A stretch of 62,768 nt of DNA from Marinagarivorans sp. (lineage in GTDB: Bacteria > Pseudomonadota > Gammaproteobacteria > Pseudomonadales > Cellvibrionaceae). A program made the translations under genes and the position numbers. The notes beneath the pieces were generated by a model. That model was not told the DNA's origin and did not search any database. It saw only the letters and a list, made by a program, of their open reading frames with translations. Positions 38,051-47,481 of the stretch are shown here, piece by piece (the stretch's first letter is position 1; each line of letters starts with the position of its first letter). Location of the stretch: the NCBI GenBank assembly GCA_028281865.1, contig JANQJB010000101.1, forward strand, positions 1 through 62,768, read 5' to 3'.

Positions 38051-39295
38051 TTAAATATCGTAGCGCAACGCTTCTGCCGGTTCTATTTGCGACGCGCGGT
38101 ACGAGGGATAAAGCGTAGCCAAAAAACTGATAATCACCGCACCACTGCATATCCACACTGTATCTTCCAACTTCCACAAGCTGGGTAAATGCGCAACAAA
38201 ATAAACGTTAGGATCAAACACTTGCACACCCAAAAACTGTTCGAGCCACGCCACTAAATCCGATAATGAGATCGCGCCGATAACACCAAGTACAGCCCCC
38301 AAAGCGACCCCCATTAAACCCAACATAATGCCCTGTACCATAAAAATACCGACGATATGACCACGCGTCATTCCCATCGTTCGCAGTACAGCAATGTCGC
38401 TGCGCTTTTCCGCAATCATCATGATTAATGTCGTGACAATATTGAAAGCAGCAATTGCGATAATGATCCCCAACAAAAAACCCACAACAGTTTTTTCCAT
38501 CTTGATGGCTTCAAATAAATTGCGTTGCGTTTCTCGCCAATCTTTTGTCACAATCTCTGGCGGAAGTGTTTTTTCCATCTCCATTAAATAGTTTTGCGAT
38601 TGATAGATATTGTCGAACTTGAGCCGCAAACCGTCGACTCTGTCACCGCGACGAAACAGCTTCTGCGCTTTGTTAATGGAAATAATCGCCAAAGTTTGGT
38701 CAAGTTGTGCACCCACTTCAAAAACGCCGACCACGGTGAACTGTCGGCTGCGTGGGAATATGCCTGCAGGTGTAACAGTGACTTGCGGCAATGTGAGTGT
38801 GACTTTATCACCGGGTAACACATCGAGATAAGAAGCCACTAAACGACCGAGAACAACGTTATACCCATTCGTATCCAGTTCTTCCATGGCGCCGGTGACC
38901 ATGAAGTCTCCCACTACGGAGACGGTAGCCTCTTGCTCGGTGTTTACACCCAATATCGACACCCCACGCGCATTACCGGCAAAACTAATTAAGCCGTTTC
39001 CTTCTATAAAGGGAGCTGCGCCCAACAAACCATCGCTGCTTTGTATCTGCTGCTCTAATTCAGGCCAGTTCGCTATACCTTTTTCGGCGTTAAGGTAACC
39101 ATGTGGAACAACTCGCAATATGCGCTTTTTGAGTTCATCGTCGAAGCCATTCATGACCGAAAGTACTAAAATCAGAGCGAACACACCAATTGCGATTCCA
39201 AGAAAAGCGAACAGGCTGACAAACGAAATAAAGCCGTTTCTCCGCTTTGCGCGAATATAACGTAGTCCAATAAATACAGAAGGCCAATTTTGCAT
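38051..39295 (-). CDS. lolC: LolC/LolE-family lipoprotein-releasing permease (first gene, position of LolC)
   Basis: 414 residues from ATG 39295 (MQNWPSVFIGLRYIRAKRR), the usual start for the family; codons further up are open but lack support. Same topology as the third gene: N-terminal helix, periplasmic domain, three C-terminal helices with LRTMGMTRGHIVGIFMVQG in pieces and SYRASQIEPAEALRYD at the end. First of the three-gene lol unit. RILRVVPHGYL resembles LolE of E. coli, so the symbol follows position only. Confidence 0.88.
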   Translation of the reverse strand: MQNWPSVFIGLRYIRAKRRNGFISFVSLFAFLGIAIGVFALILVLSVMNGFDDELKKRILRVVPHGYLNAEKGIANWPELEQQIQSSDGLLGAAPFIEGNGLISFAGNARGVSILGVNTEQEATVSVVGDFMVTGAMEELDTNGYNVVLGRLVASYLDVLPGDKVTLTLPQVTVTPAGIFPRSRQFTVVGVFEVGAQLDQTLAIISINKAQKLFRRGDRVDGLRLKFDNIYQSQNYLMEMEKTLPPEIVTKDWRETQRNLFEAIKMEKTVVGFLLGIIIAIAAFNIVTTLIMMIAEKRSDIAVLRTMGMTRGHIVGIFMVQGIMLGLMGVALGAVLGVIGAISLSDLVAWLEQFLGVQVFDPNVYFVAHLPSLWKLEDTVWICSGAVIISFLATLYPSYRASQIEPAEALRYDI

Positions 39296-39445
39296 GCAGC
39301 GCATTAGAAAGGACGTAAGCGGGAATAACAAGCTTTTTATCACTGTTGCTGCTGCGGGGAGCAACAAACGTACTATATTAGAACCTATCTCACTTTTTAT
39401 TTTGCGATAGGTTCTAGTTAGAAATTAGCCGAGACAGATCAATAC

Positions 39446-40045
39446 GTGCCAACTGAATCCAGTATACAAAACGAACAGCGTGAGTTTTTCCGTGTTAATC
39501 ATGATGTTTTGTTTGATTACAAAATAGTCGATGCCGATACCGCCAATGACGCTGACCCCGCCGAAGTTGATACAGACGGATTTAATATTCAACTAGCGCG
39601 GGAACTGCGCAAACTCGACCGTGAAATTAGCCAAGCATTTCAAATCATTGCTAAAAAGGACGCTCTTTTGGGCGAAGCATTGACCAAGCTCAATCAGAAG
39701 ATCGACAAACTCACGCAATATCATCTTTCGTCTAACGAACAGCGTAATCAAGAAAAGACCCGTATTAATCTGAGCGAGGGCGGCGTGGCATTCCGCGGCT
39801 CACGTGCGATGTACAAGGGAAATTACTTGTTATTGCGACTTGTGTTTTTACCTAGCTACCTACCCGTGTTACTCTTTGCCCGGGTCGTACGCTGTGAATC
39901 CAAAGACAGCGAACACCATATTGCAGCTCGCTTTCACCGTGTCTCACCAGCTGTGCAGCAAGAACTGGCTAGACAAATTTTGAAAGCTCAAGCACTAAAT
40001 CGTAAGCGTGCAACGAAAGAAGAGACTCGACAAAATGAAAATTGA
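39446..40045 (+). CDS. PilZ domain protein with long helical insertion
   Basis: 199 residues from GTG. The RxxxR motif (QREFFRV, residues 12-16) is at the start, but the second PilZ motif RINLSEGGVAF comes about 90 residues later; normal spacing is about 25-30. Between them is an acidic stretch (DTANDADPAEVDTDG) and a heptad-like helix (LARELRKLDREISQAFQII and on). The end IAARFHRVSPAVQQEL fits PilZ. Similar helical insertions are known from tetrameric PilZ proteins of Xanthomonas. Its stop overlaps the next gene's start by 11 bp. Confidence 0.85.
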   Translation: MPTESSIQNEQREFFRVNHDVLFDYKIVDADTANDADPAEVDTDGFNIQLARELRKLDREISQAFQIIAKKDALLGEALTKLNQKIDKLTQYHLSSNEQRNQEKTRINLSEGGVAFRGSRAMYKGNYLLLRLVFLPSYLPVLLFARVVRCESKDSEHHIAARFHRVSPAVQQELARQILKAQALNRKRATKEETRQNEN

Positions 40046-40361
40046 CACCACGCGCCAGCTTCAATCTGCTTTTTGGGGTTTGGCTTTAATCGTAAGTACT
40101 TTAGGTTTTTCAAGCTTTGCTCAGGCGGAAACCGTTGCGATTCCGCTGGGGAAGCAGGGTGATTATTGGAATGTTGAGCGCCCAAAGACCGGTCTATCAA
40201 AAGCAGATGTCGAGACGCGTTTCGGCTCTCCAGTCAGCCGTTCTGGCCCTGTAGGCGACCCGCCTATTTACACTTGGGACTACCCTGATTTTAAGGTTTT
40301 TTTCGAGAGCGACTATGTCATTCACAGTGTTGTAAAGCATCAGCCGAAAGATTCTGAGTAA
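40035..40361 (+). CDS. Small exported protein with BamE-like fold
   Basis: 108 residues from ATG 40035 (MKIDTTRQLQSAFW), overlapping the PilZ gene by 11 bp, so translation is coupled. Signal peptide ends SFAQAE. The mature part GLSKADVETRFGSPVSRSGPVGDPP..TWDYPDFKVFFESD has the helix-turn plus RFGxP pattern of SmpA/OmlA-like folds. No lipobox. A small periplasmic protein of unknown role; conserved-looking in marine gammaproteobacteria by my recollection, not checked. Confidence 0.8.
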   Translation: MKIDTTRQLQSAFWGLALIVSTLGFSSFAQAETVAIPLGKQGDYWNVERPKTGLSKADVETRFGSPVSRSGPVGDPPIYTWDYPDFKVFFESDYVIHSVVKHQPKDSE

Positions 40362-40796
40362 CATCATCGTAATAGCCGGCGCAACTCGCCGGCTTCGCCA
40401 TTACGGCCCAATCAAAAAACCTTCACTAACTCCGCAATGTGGCATTGTAAAGATGATCCGTTTCGCTTTCTCATGAAACGCTTTACTACTCGTATAAAAA
40501 CGAATTTTATTAATTTCGGCGCTTACCTATAATACCTGCCCGTTTGATTGAACTCATTTTTAGCTACTGAGCTCATTTCTAACTACGGAAATTACTTGGC
40601 AATAGCAAGACCGCTTCAGAGCTCCAGCAACTTGATTTGGGACCGCTGCAAGTACTTCCATGTAAGCTCCCTCACCAACTTCCTGTTGGTGAGGGTCCCA
40701 AATCAAGTTGCTGAACCTCTGCAGCTGAGTGCGGACTTCAGGTAAGCACAAAGTATTCTGTATACCAGAATTCAGCAATTGAACATTGAGGGTGAT
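40362..40796. other. Intergenic region holding hairpin element B
   Basis: About 435 bp without a gene. The left half shows nothing recognised; the right half is hairpin element B (40614-40724) and the sulfatase leader. A frame spanning the hairpin (40548-40745) is an artefact of the palindrome. Confidence 0.65.
40614..40724 (-). repeat. Hairpin element B (CANGGANG family)
   Basis: Outer stem of 31 pairs with three mismatches, including a perfect 20-bp core (40625-40644 with 40694-40713). On the minus strand: inner hairpin CCCTCACCAAC/GTTGGTGAGGG with an AGGA loop, then TACA-TGGA-AGTA carrying CATGGAAG (40655-40662). Closest relative is element C at the other end of the sulfatase gene, in inverse orientation. 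Confidence 0.93.
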
Positions 40797-42350
40797 ATGA
40801 CACAAGATCTAATAAAAACGACTCGGGGCCTTAACAGCGCAATAAAAACAGCCAAACTTCTATTGCTAAGCACTATGGCCCTGGCCCTGTTTTCTTGCAG
40901 CAGTGGTTCCAAGAACAGCGACTCGCAAACAGAAACCAACACAAAAACTGTCCCGGAAATGCCGATCAGCCCTCCAGGCGGGGGCGAGTGGAATGTGCTC
41001 TTTATATCAGTTGATGATCTGAATACCTGGACCGGGCATCTGCAAGGCCACCCCAATGCCAAGACACCCAATATTGATGAGTTCGCTAAAACAAGTACTA
41101 GCTTTGCACGCGCCTACTCTCCGGTACCGGCCTGCAATCCCACTCGTGCTGCGATTTTGTCCGGAGTGCGCCCTTCCTATAGCGGTATTTACCTCAATAA
41201 TCACGACTGGGATTCTCGGCTTGGCGATGTCGAAACCCTGCCACAAACATTTAAAACTGCCGGCTATTACACCGTAGGCTCAGGAAAGATTTTCCACAAC
41301 GGCGAAGCGGGACACACAGCTCCCGAGTATTGGACAGAGTACACCGACTTTGAAGATACCTTTGAAAGAAGAGAAGTTCCCGGTGTTACCAACGTCAATG
41401 GCATTCGTTGGGGCGCTTATGGAACTGAAGATGAGCACGGCGATCACCGACGCACGCTTTGGGCCATCGATAAGCTGAATCAAAAACACGACAAACCTTT
41501 CTTTATCGGCGTCGGTTATATCAAACCGCATATGTGGTGGGTGGTGCCGCAGAAGTACTTCGATATGCACCCGCTAGAAACTATTCAAACACCGCCTTAC
41601 AAAGAAAATGATTTAGACGATGTGCCACCGATGGGTGTAGAAATCGCAACCAATACGGAAAACCAATTTTATATGGACCACAAACGTATTGAAGAATCAG
41701 GCAAATGGAAAGAGGCGATTCGCGGCTATCTTGCTTCCTCAACCTATGCCGATGAGAAAGTCGGGATGATACTCGACGCGCTCGATGCAAGCCCTTACCG
41801 GGACAATACAATAGTGATTATTTGGGGCGATCACGGTTGGCATCTAGGCGAAAAATACCATTGGCGCAAACACGCTTTGTGGGAGGAAGCCACGCGAACG
41901 ACTTACATGGTCAGGGTCCCTGGGCTCACAAAGGGCAATGAAATTGTCGACACACCAGTCGACCTTATGAGTATGTATCCAACGCTTCTCGATATCACAG
42001 GTATTAAACGCTATACAAAACCCAGCGATGACAAATACCCGTTCGAAAATATTAGCATCGCCCCACTACTTTCTGACCCCAATCATTCGTGGGATCGCCC
42101 AGCTATCATGAGTTATGGCGCAGGTAACATGGCTGTGCGCGACGCTCGCTATCGTTTGATTCAATATGCCGACGGAACTCAAGAGTTTTACGACCATTCG
42201 GTCGACCCGAATGAGTGGGAAAATATTGCGGCAAAGCCAGAGATTCAAGAAGCAAAAGCGCGGCTGGTCGAATATATTCCGACGGAATGGGCACCTAAAG
42301 GAGATTGTGATGCTAGGTTTAGAGGGATTGTTTTTGGTGGTTGCCAGTAA
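40797..42350 (+). CDS. Sulfatase lipoprotein (iduronate-2-sulfatase-like, S1 type)
   Basis: 517 residues from ATG 40797, with GAGGGTG upstream. Lipoprotein signal with ALFSCSSGS. Sulfatase core: metal-binding FISVDDLN, the formylglycine site CNPTRAAILSG (CxPTR class, modified by an FGE-type enzyme), GSGKIFHNGEAG, VGYIKPHMWW, and IVIIWGDHGWHLGEKYHW. The arrangement resembles iduronate-2-sulfatase and choline-sulfatase relatives acting on sulfated algal or animal glycans. It is flanked by the closely matching inverted hairpin elements B and C. Confidence 0.93.
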   Translation: MTQDLIKTTRGLNSAIKTAKLLLLSTMALALFSCSSGSKNSDSQTETNTKTVPEMPISPPGGGEWNVLFISVDDLNTWTGHLQGHPNAKTPNIDEFAKTSTSFARAYSPVPACNPTRAAILSGVRPSYSGIYLNNHDWDSRLGDVETLPQTFKTAGYYTVGSGKIFHNGEAGHTAPEYWTEYTDFEDTFERREVPGVTNVNGIRWGAYGTEDEHGDHRRTLWAIDKLNQKHDKPFFIGVGYIKPHMWWVVPQKYFDMHPLETIQTPPYKENDLDDVPPMGVEIATNTENQFYMDHKRIEESGKWKEAIRGYLASSTYADEKVGMILDALDASPYRDNTIVIIWGDHGWHLGEKYHWRKHALWEEATRTTYMVRVPGLTKGNEIVDTPVDLMSMYPTLLDITGIKRYTKPSDDKYPFENISIAPLLSDPNHSWDRPAIMSYGAGNMAVRDARYRLIQYADGTQEFYDHSVDPNEWENIAAKPEIQEAKARLVEYIPTEWAPKGDCDARFRGIVFGGCQ

Positions 42351-42390
42351 TAATCGAAAAAACTAGTTTGCAGAATAAATATCGCACATA

Positions 42391-42503
42391 GTTTCGAAGA
42401 TTCAGCAACTTTATTTAGAACCCTCAACAACAGGAGGTTGGTGAGGGAACCTACATGGAAGTACTTGTGGTGTTTCTAAATAAAGTTGGTGGAGCTTCGA
42501 AGC
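42391..42503 (+). repeat. Hairpin element C (CANGGANG family)
   Basis: Outer stem of about 32 pairs with five mismatches (arms 42391-42422 and 42472-42503), 15 bp of it perfect. Inner hairpin CCTCAACAAC/GTTGGTGAGG with AGGA in the loop, then CCTACATGGAAGTA carrying CATGGAAG (42454-42461). It lies between the convergent ends of the sulfatase and sthA, in sense with the sulfatase. Its stem differs from that of B at three positions, each compensated in the other arm. Confidence 0.92.
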
Positions 42504-42542
42504 GACCTCTCTACGGAGAAAATTTATCCAGCCAACTCTAAT

Positions 42543-43937
42543 CTAACCCCTATAAACCCTATTCAAACCATTCAACGCCGCTACACGATAAGCCTCGGCC
42601 ATTGTCGGATAGTTAAAGGTCGTATTGGTAAAATACAAAATCGAATTGGCGTCGCCCTTTTGATTCATAATCGCCTGACCGATATGAATAATCTCCGATG
42701 CTTCAGCGCCAAAACAGTGAATACCGAGAATTTCCAGCGTGTCTATGTGGAATAAAATCTTAAGCATACCCTGATCTTCACCACTGATCTGACCCCGTGC
42801 GGTATCCTTAAAGAACGCCCGCCCAACCTCGTAAGGCACTTTAGCTGAAGTCAGCTCTGCCTCAGTTTGCCCAACAGAACTAATTTCAGGCAGGGTATAA
42901 ATACCTGTGGGTGCGTCGGTAATGCGGCGAACTTCATTGCCCAAAATCGAATCGACAACTGCACGACCCTGGTCGTAAGAAGCACTCGCTAAACTCGGCC
43001 AACCAATCACATCACCCGCAGCAAAAATGTGTGGCACAGACGTGCGATATTGCTCATCTACCTGGATTTGGCCGCGATGATTCGCTTCTAAACCAATATT
43101 TTCCAACGCCAACTTATCGGTGTTACCGGTGCGCCCGTTACACCAGAGCAAAGCATCCGCGCGAATACGCTTACCCGATTCCAGATGCACGGTTACGGCA
43201 TTGTCACTCAACTCGACGCGTGAAAACTCTTCACTATGGCGCACTAACACACCCTTATCGCGCAAGTGGTAGCCCAGTGCACCAGAGATTTCCCCATCGA
43301 GAAATTCCAATAAGTGTTCGCGGCTATTGATTAAATCAACCTTAACCCCGAGGCCAGAAAAAATAGAGGCATATTCGCAGCCAATCACACCAGCACCAAA
43401 AACGATCAACGTGCGCGGGGTATGTTGCATATCGAGGATCGTATCGCTGTCGTAAACCCGCGGATGATTAAAATCGACCTCCGGCGGTCGATAAGGCCGA
43501 GACCCAGTCGCGATTAAAATTTTCGACGATTTAATTAACTCTTTAGTACCGTGGCTATTGACGACTTGCACAGTATTCGCATCGACAAAACTTGCAGCAC
43601 CGTTATGCACTGCAACACGATTGCGTCTAAAAAACGACTTATGCACGGCCACTTTTTTTGGGATGACTTCACTGGCCGCCTCAAGTATCGCCGGATAAGA
43701 AATAGAAGGCATGGCCGACATTTGCAAAACTTCCGGCTGCTTGCGATAGTGAATGACCTGCTTTACAGCGTGCCGCAATGCTTTAGACGGAATCGTACCC
43801 TTATGTGTGCAGTTCCCACCAAGCTCACCCTGTTCATCGATGACGCCTACTTCCAAGTTCCCTTTTACCGCAGCCATGGCCGCCGCTTCACCGGCCGGGC
43901 CTGCACCGATAACTAATAAATCATACTCTTGGATCAT
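42543..43937 (-). CDS. sthA: SthA, soluble pyridine nucleotide transhydrogenase
   Basis: 464 residues from ATG 43937. A flavoprotein disulfide-reductase-fold enzyme: FAD motif [31 protein letters not shown] where the second redox cysteine is replaced by Thr (as in SthA), second dinucleotide motif [13 protein letters not shown], and [14 protein letters not shown]. It equilibrates NADPH and NADH in the cytoplasm. It lies behind nqrM in the same direction, possibly in one transcript. Confidence 0.96.
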   Translation of the reverse strand: MIQEYDLLVIGAGPAGEAAAMAAVKGNLEVGVIDEQGELGGNCTHKGTIPSKALRHAVKQVIHYRKQPEVLQMSAMPSISYPAILEAASEVIPKKVAVHKSFFRRNRVAVHNGAASFVDANTVQVVNSHGTKELIKSSKILIATGSRPYRPPEVDFNHPRVYDSDTILDMQHTPRTLIVFGAGVIGCEYASIFSGLGVKVDLINSREHLLEFLDGEISGALGYHLRDKGVLVRHSEEFSRVELSDNAVTVHLESGKRIRADALLWCNGRTGNTDKLALENIGLEANHRGQIQVDEQYRTSVPHIFAAGDVIGWPSLASASYDQGRAVVDSILGNEVRRITDAPTGIYTLPEISSVGQTEAELTSAKVPYEVGRAFFKDTARGQISGEDQGMLKILFHIDTLEILGIHCFGAEASEIIHIGQAIMNQKGDANSILYFTNTTFNYPTMAEAYRVAALNGLNRVYRG

Positions 43938-43961
43938 CAACCCGCCTTAATTTATTACCGC

Positions 43962-44210
43962 TTACTCTTTGCTCGTTGTCGCGTCATAAGCCAGAGCAGA
44001 GCCAGGCTTGACGTTTTGCTCAGCAACCCGTTTTTGCTCTTTTTCGCACTTCGCTTGATCGCCGCCACAAATATCACATTCAGTTTCCATGCCGATTGCC
44101 GCCATGCCACCGCACGAACCCTTAATTGGCTTGCGACCCATAATCACACCTATGGACATTGCTGTTATCAAACACGCTAAGACGCAAAATGCGAGAAAAA
44201 ATGTCGTCAT
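43962..44210 (-). CDS. nqrM: NqrM, Na+-NQR maturation protein
   Basis: 82 residues. One N-terminal membrane helix, then the four-cysteine cluster GSCGGMAA, ECDICGG, AKCEKE that defines NqrM (formerly DUF539). NqrM is needed to insert the membrane iron centre between NqrD and NqrE. It follows apbE, as usual for nqr loci, but hairpin element D intervenes. Confidence 0.95.
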   Translation of the reverse strand: MTTFFLAFCVLACLITAMSIGVIMGRKPIKGSCGGMAAIGMETECDICGGDQAKCEKEQKRVAEQNVKPGSALAYDATTSKE

Positions 44211-44270
44211 TGCTATTTACCTCAACAAATATAATGCTTGTAGGAAAAAGGGTTTAAATTTAGCACATAG

Positions 44271-44381
44271 CTCAAGAGCTTCAGTGCCTTTATTTCAGAC
44301 CCTCAACAACACGATGTTGGTGAGGGAGTCTACAGGGATGTATTTACGGCGGTCAGAAATAAAGGCACTGGAGTTCTTGAG
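44271..44381 (+). repeat. Hairpin element D (CANGGANG family)
   Basis: Outer stem of 31 pairs with three mismatches (44271-44301 with 44351-44381). Inner hairpin CCTCAACAAC/GTTGGTGAGG with a CGA loop (no GGA in this copy), then TACA-GGGA-TGTA carrying CAGGGATG (44333-44340). It sits between apbE (ends 44411) and nqrM (starts 44210), antisense to both, and would split the nqr-apbE-nqrM transcript with a strong hairpin. Confidence 0.93.
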
Positions 44382-44410
44382 CGGACTCTCTAGTGATTTA
44401 ATCGACCAGC

Positions 44411-45490
44411 TCAGTGAAAATCACTTACTTGAGCTTCTTCCAAATACTGCGCAAAACTCGGCGTATATCTAGTTTCAAAACCATCACCTTCTCGCACAAT
44501 AAAATACGCCGCTATCTTATGATGTTTAGCATAGTTGAAACCGTTGACTGGCCCCAAAACATTCAGCGCCGTCGCCATCGCGTCGGCTTCCACCGCAGTA
44601 TCTGCAACCACTGTTACCGAAGCAAGCTTATGCTCAATCGGCCTTCCCGTAACTGGATTAATCGTATGCGAAAACCGCTTACCATCCACTTCAAAATAAT
44701 TGCGATAATCGCCCGAAGTCGCCATGCCGACACCACTTAAGACAAGCGTCTTCAACGCACTTTTGTCGAGATTGTCCGTCGGCGACTCAAGGCCAATCCG
44801 CCAGCGATTCCCTTCAGCATTCAAACCAGATAAACGCAATTCACCACCAATTTCGACCATAAAATCAAAAAGGTGCATCTGCATTACAATTTTTGCTATT
44901 TCATCGACCGCGTAGCCCTTGGCAATCGCCGATAAATCAATCTGCAAATCTACCAGCTTCGAGGCCTTTTTATCGCTTTTTCGCAGCACAAGATTATCGT
45001 AACCAACGCGCCTTTTTGCCTGAAAAATCTCGGCATCGGTGGGAACAACATCGTCTTTCTTCTCGGGCCCAAAACCCCAGAGATCCACTAGCGGCGCGAC
45101 TGTAACATCAAATGCTCCCGTAGTATTAAAAGAATAATCCAAGCTTAGATTTAATATCTCGTACAATTCAGGAGAAATAATATGCCAAACATTGGTTTTG
45201 GCTCGATTGAATTCTTGCAACTCGGAGTCATCAATATAGGTGGACATCGTTTGGTTAATGTCTGCCAAACGCACATCGATAATTTTTTGTAATAGTTCGG
45301 TTTGCGGCAACTGAGATTTCAAGCCGGCAACCTTAACGCTATAAGTCGTGCCCATCGTTGCGCCTTGAACGACAATCTGCGTGCGTTCGTTACGGCCACA
45401 CTGGGTTAATAAAGCGCATGCTGTTAACGCAACAAAAATTGTTGGGTTAACAAGCGTCGCATGGATGCGTCGCCATTGCCAAAGTGGCAA
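44411..45490 (-). CDS. apbE: ApbE, FAD:protein FMN transferase
   Basis: 359 residues if TTG 45490 is used. The frame is open to 45634, but that stretch contains the nqrF terminator, so translation very likely begins later; TTG 45490 gives a signal with lipobox ALTAC. ApbE links FMN to threonines of NqrB and NqrC in the periplasm. Motifs: VQGATMGTTYSVK, DLSAIAKGYAVD, VEIGGELRLSG, MATSGDYRNYFEVDG and HTINPVTGRPI. The body is certain; the start is not. It follows nqrF. Confidence 0.92.
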   Translation of the reverse strand: MPLWQWRRIHATLVNPTIFVALTACALLTQCGRNERTQIVVQGATMGTTYSVKVAGLKSQLPQTELLQKIIDVRLADINQTMSTYIDDSELQEFNRAKTNVWHIISPELYEILNLSLDYSFNTTGAFDVTVAPLVDLWGFGPEKKDDVVPTDAEIFQAKRRVGYDNLVLRKSDKKASKLVDLQIDLSAIAKGYAVDEIAKIVMQMHLFDFMVEIGGELRLSGLNAEGNRWRIGLESPTDNLDKSALKTLVLSGVGMATSGDYRNYFEVDGKRFSHTINPVTGRPIEHKLASVTVVADTAVEADAMATALNVLGPVNGFNYAKHHKIAAYFIVREGDGFETRYTPSFAQYLEEAQVSDFH

Positions 45491-45561
45491 TGCAAGCCAC
45501 AGAAATACAAGAAAATTCGCACATTTTCGCCAGTATTTCGACTGACGAGTTAATAAGAAAC

Positions 45562-45600
45562 AAAAAAGCGAGGTAGCGGTTAGGCTCCTCGCTTTTTTTT
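45562..45600 (-). terminator. Terminator behind nqrF
   Basis: GCGAGG/CCTCGC stem with a 13-base loop, A-run before and T-run after on the minus strand. It lies 30 bp behind the nqrF stop and ahead of the apbE start, so apbE needs read-through or its own promoter. Confidence 0.85.
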
Positions 45601-45630
45601 GTACCTTAGTTGGCACAAAACGCAGCATCA

Positions 45631-46854
45631 TCAACCACCGAAGTCATCGAGCATAATGTTTTCATCTTCCACACCCAAATCCTTTAACATACCAATTACT
45701 GCAGCATTCATCATTGGAGGACCGCACATATAAAACTCACAATCTTCCGGAGCCGGGTGATCTTTTAGATATTCTTCAAGCAAAACGTTGTGAATAAAGC
45801 CAGTAGAGCCTTCCCAATTATCCTCCGGTTGAGGATCAGACATCGCGACATGCCACTCGAAGTTTTCATTTTCTTCTGCAAGCTGATCATACTCGTCCTG
45901 ATAAAACAACTCACGCAGCGAGCGAGCGCCGTACCAAAAAGAGATTTTGCGCTTGGATTTAAGACGACGTAACTGATCAAAAATATGTGAACGCATGGGT
46001 GCCATACCCGCACCCCCGCCAACAAATATCATTTCAGCATCAGTTTCCTTGGCAAAAAATTCACCAAACGGGCCATATACCGTTACCTTGTCACCTGGCT
46101 TCAGATTAAATACCCAAGAAGACATCTGTCCCGGAGGTAAACCTTGAGTCCGCGGTGGTGGCGTGGCGATACGGATATTAAATTTCACAATACCCTTCTC
46201 TTCTGGGTAGTTAGCCATTGAGTAAGCGCGAATAACAGGCTCATCAACTTTTGATTCCAAATCAAAAAACTTAAACCGCTCCCAGTCACCGCGATATTCT
46301 TCCTCTACATCAAAGTCCTTAAATTTTACATGGTGAGGAGGACACTCCAGCTGAACATAACCACCTGCACGAAAATCAACATTTTCGCCCTCAGGTAACT
46401 TCAGCGTAAGCTCCTTAATAAACGTGGCAACATTGGGGTTGGACTCAACTGTGCACTCCCATTTTTTAACGCCAAAGACTTCTTCAGGAACCTGCACTTT
46501 CATGTTTTGTTTAACTGGAACCTGACAACTTAAACGCCAGCCCTCAGCGGCTTCGCGCTTGGTAAAATGCGCAGCCTCAGTCGGCAGCATCGAACCACCA
46601 CCTTCAGTAACAACACATTTACACTGTGCACAACTGCCACCACCTCCGCACGCAGAGGGTAAAAATAGACCACTACCCGCTAACGTTTGCAGCAATTTAC
46701 CGCCGGCAGCGGTCGTCACATCTTTCTCGCCATTAACGAGAATATTAACGTCGCCACTAGCAACCAATTTTGCGCGCGCACCCAAAATCACCATAACCAA
46801 AGCAAGAACGATCACGGTAAACATCACTACACCGAGCATAATTTCGATATTCAT
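45631..46854 (-). CDS. nqrF: NqrF, Na+-NQR NADH dehydrogenase subunit
   Basis: 407 residues. N-terminal membrane helix, [2Fe-2S] cluster site [12 protein letters not shown] with a fourth Cys at SCQVP, FAD-binding [15 protein letters not shown]-binding [13 protein letters not shown], and end [20 protein letters not shown]. It accepts electrons from NADH in the sodium-pumping quinone reductase. Last subunit of nqrABCDEF. Confidence 0.97.
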   Translation of the reverse strand: MNIEIMLGVVMFTVIVLALVMVILGARAKLVASGDVNILVNGEKDVTTAAGGKLLQTLAGSGLFLPSACGGGGSCAQCKCVVTEGGGSMLPTEAAHFTKREAAEGWRLSCQVPVKQNMKVQVPEEVFGVKKWECTVESNPNVATFIKELTLKLPEGENVDFRAGGYVQLECPPHHVKFKDFDVEEEYRGDWERFKFFDLESKVDEPVIRAYSMANYPEEKGIVKFNIRIATPPPRTQGLPPGQMSSWVFNLKPGDKVTVYGPFGEFFAKETDAEMIFVGGGAGMAPMRSHIFDQLRRLKSKRKISFWYGARSLRELFYQDEYDQLAEENENFEWHVAMSDPQPEDNWEGSTGFIHNVLLEEYLKDHPAPEDCEFYMCGPPMMNAAVIGMLKDLGVEDENIMLDDFGG

Positions 46855-46872
46855 TCGATCTTTGCCTCTCTC

Positions 46873-47481
46873 TTACAAATCAACGCCGCTAAACGACATA
46901 AAGCCAAGCGACATCAAACCGACTGTGATAAAAGTAATGCCCAAACCACGTAGGCCCTCAGGCACATCGCTGTATTTCATTTTTTCGCGCAACGCAGCCA
47001 AAACAGCAATGGCAACTGCCCAACCGATACCTGAACCCGCACCAAATACCAAACTTTCGGCAAAGGTGTAATCGCGCTCAACCATCAACAACGAAGCACC
47101 GAGTATTGCGCAGTTAACCGTGATTAGCGGAAGGAAAACGCCTAGCGCGTTATAGAGCGCAGGAAAATATTTATCCAGCACCATCTCGAGTATTTGTACG
47201 AGCGCCGCAATAACGCCGATGTATGTAATCAAACCTAAAAAGCGTAAATCGACATCGGCAAGCCCTGCCCAAGCCAGAGCACCGTCAGTCAGCAAATAGG
47301 TGTAAAGAAGATTATTAACCGGCACGGTAATCGTAAGTACTACAACGACGGCAATACCCAAACCAATGGCAGCATCAACTTTTTTCGAGATCGCAAGAAA
47401 TGTACACATTCCCAAAAAGAATGCTAACGCCATATTGTCAATAAATATGGCGCGAACAAATAAACTTAATAAGGCTTCCAT
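46873..47481 (-). CDS. nqrE: NqrE, Na+-NQR membrane subunit
   Basis: 202 residues, six membrane helices ([21 protein letters not shown] start in pieces, [32 protein letters not shown]). The cysteines in MCTF and NCAI are the known iron ligands shared with NqrD. Its ATG overlaps the nqrD stop by one base. Confidence 0.97.
   Translation of the reverse strand: MEALLSLFVRAIFIDNMALAFFLGMCTFLAISKKVDAAIGLGIAVVVVLTITVPVNNLLYTYLLTDGALAWAGLADVDLRFLGLITYIGVIAALVQILEMVLDKYFPALYNALGVFLPLITVNCAILGASLLMVERDYTFAESLVFGAGSGIGWAVAIAVLAALREKMKYSDVPEGLRGLGITFITVGLMSLGFMSFSGVDL

Noticed and set aside
40548-40745. Possible small protein across hairpin B
   Set aside because: The frame runs through both arms of the palindrome, has no ribosome site and no family features.
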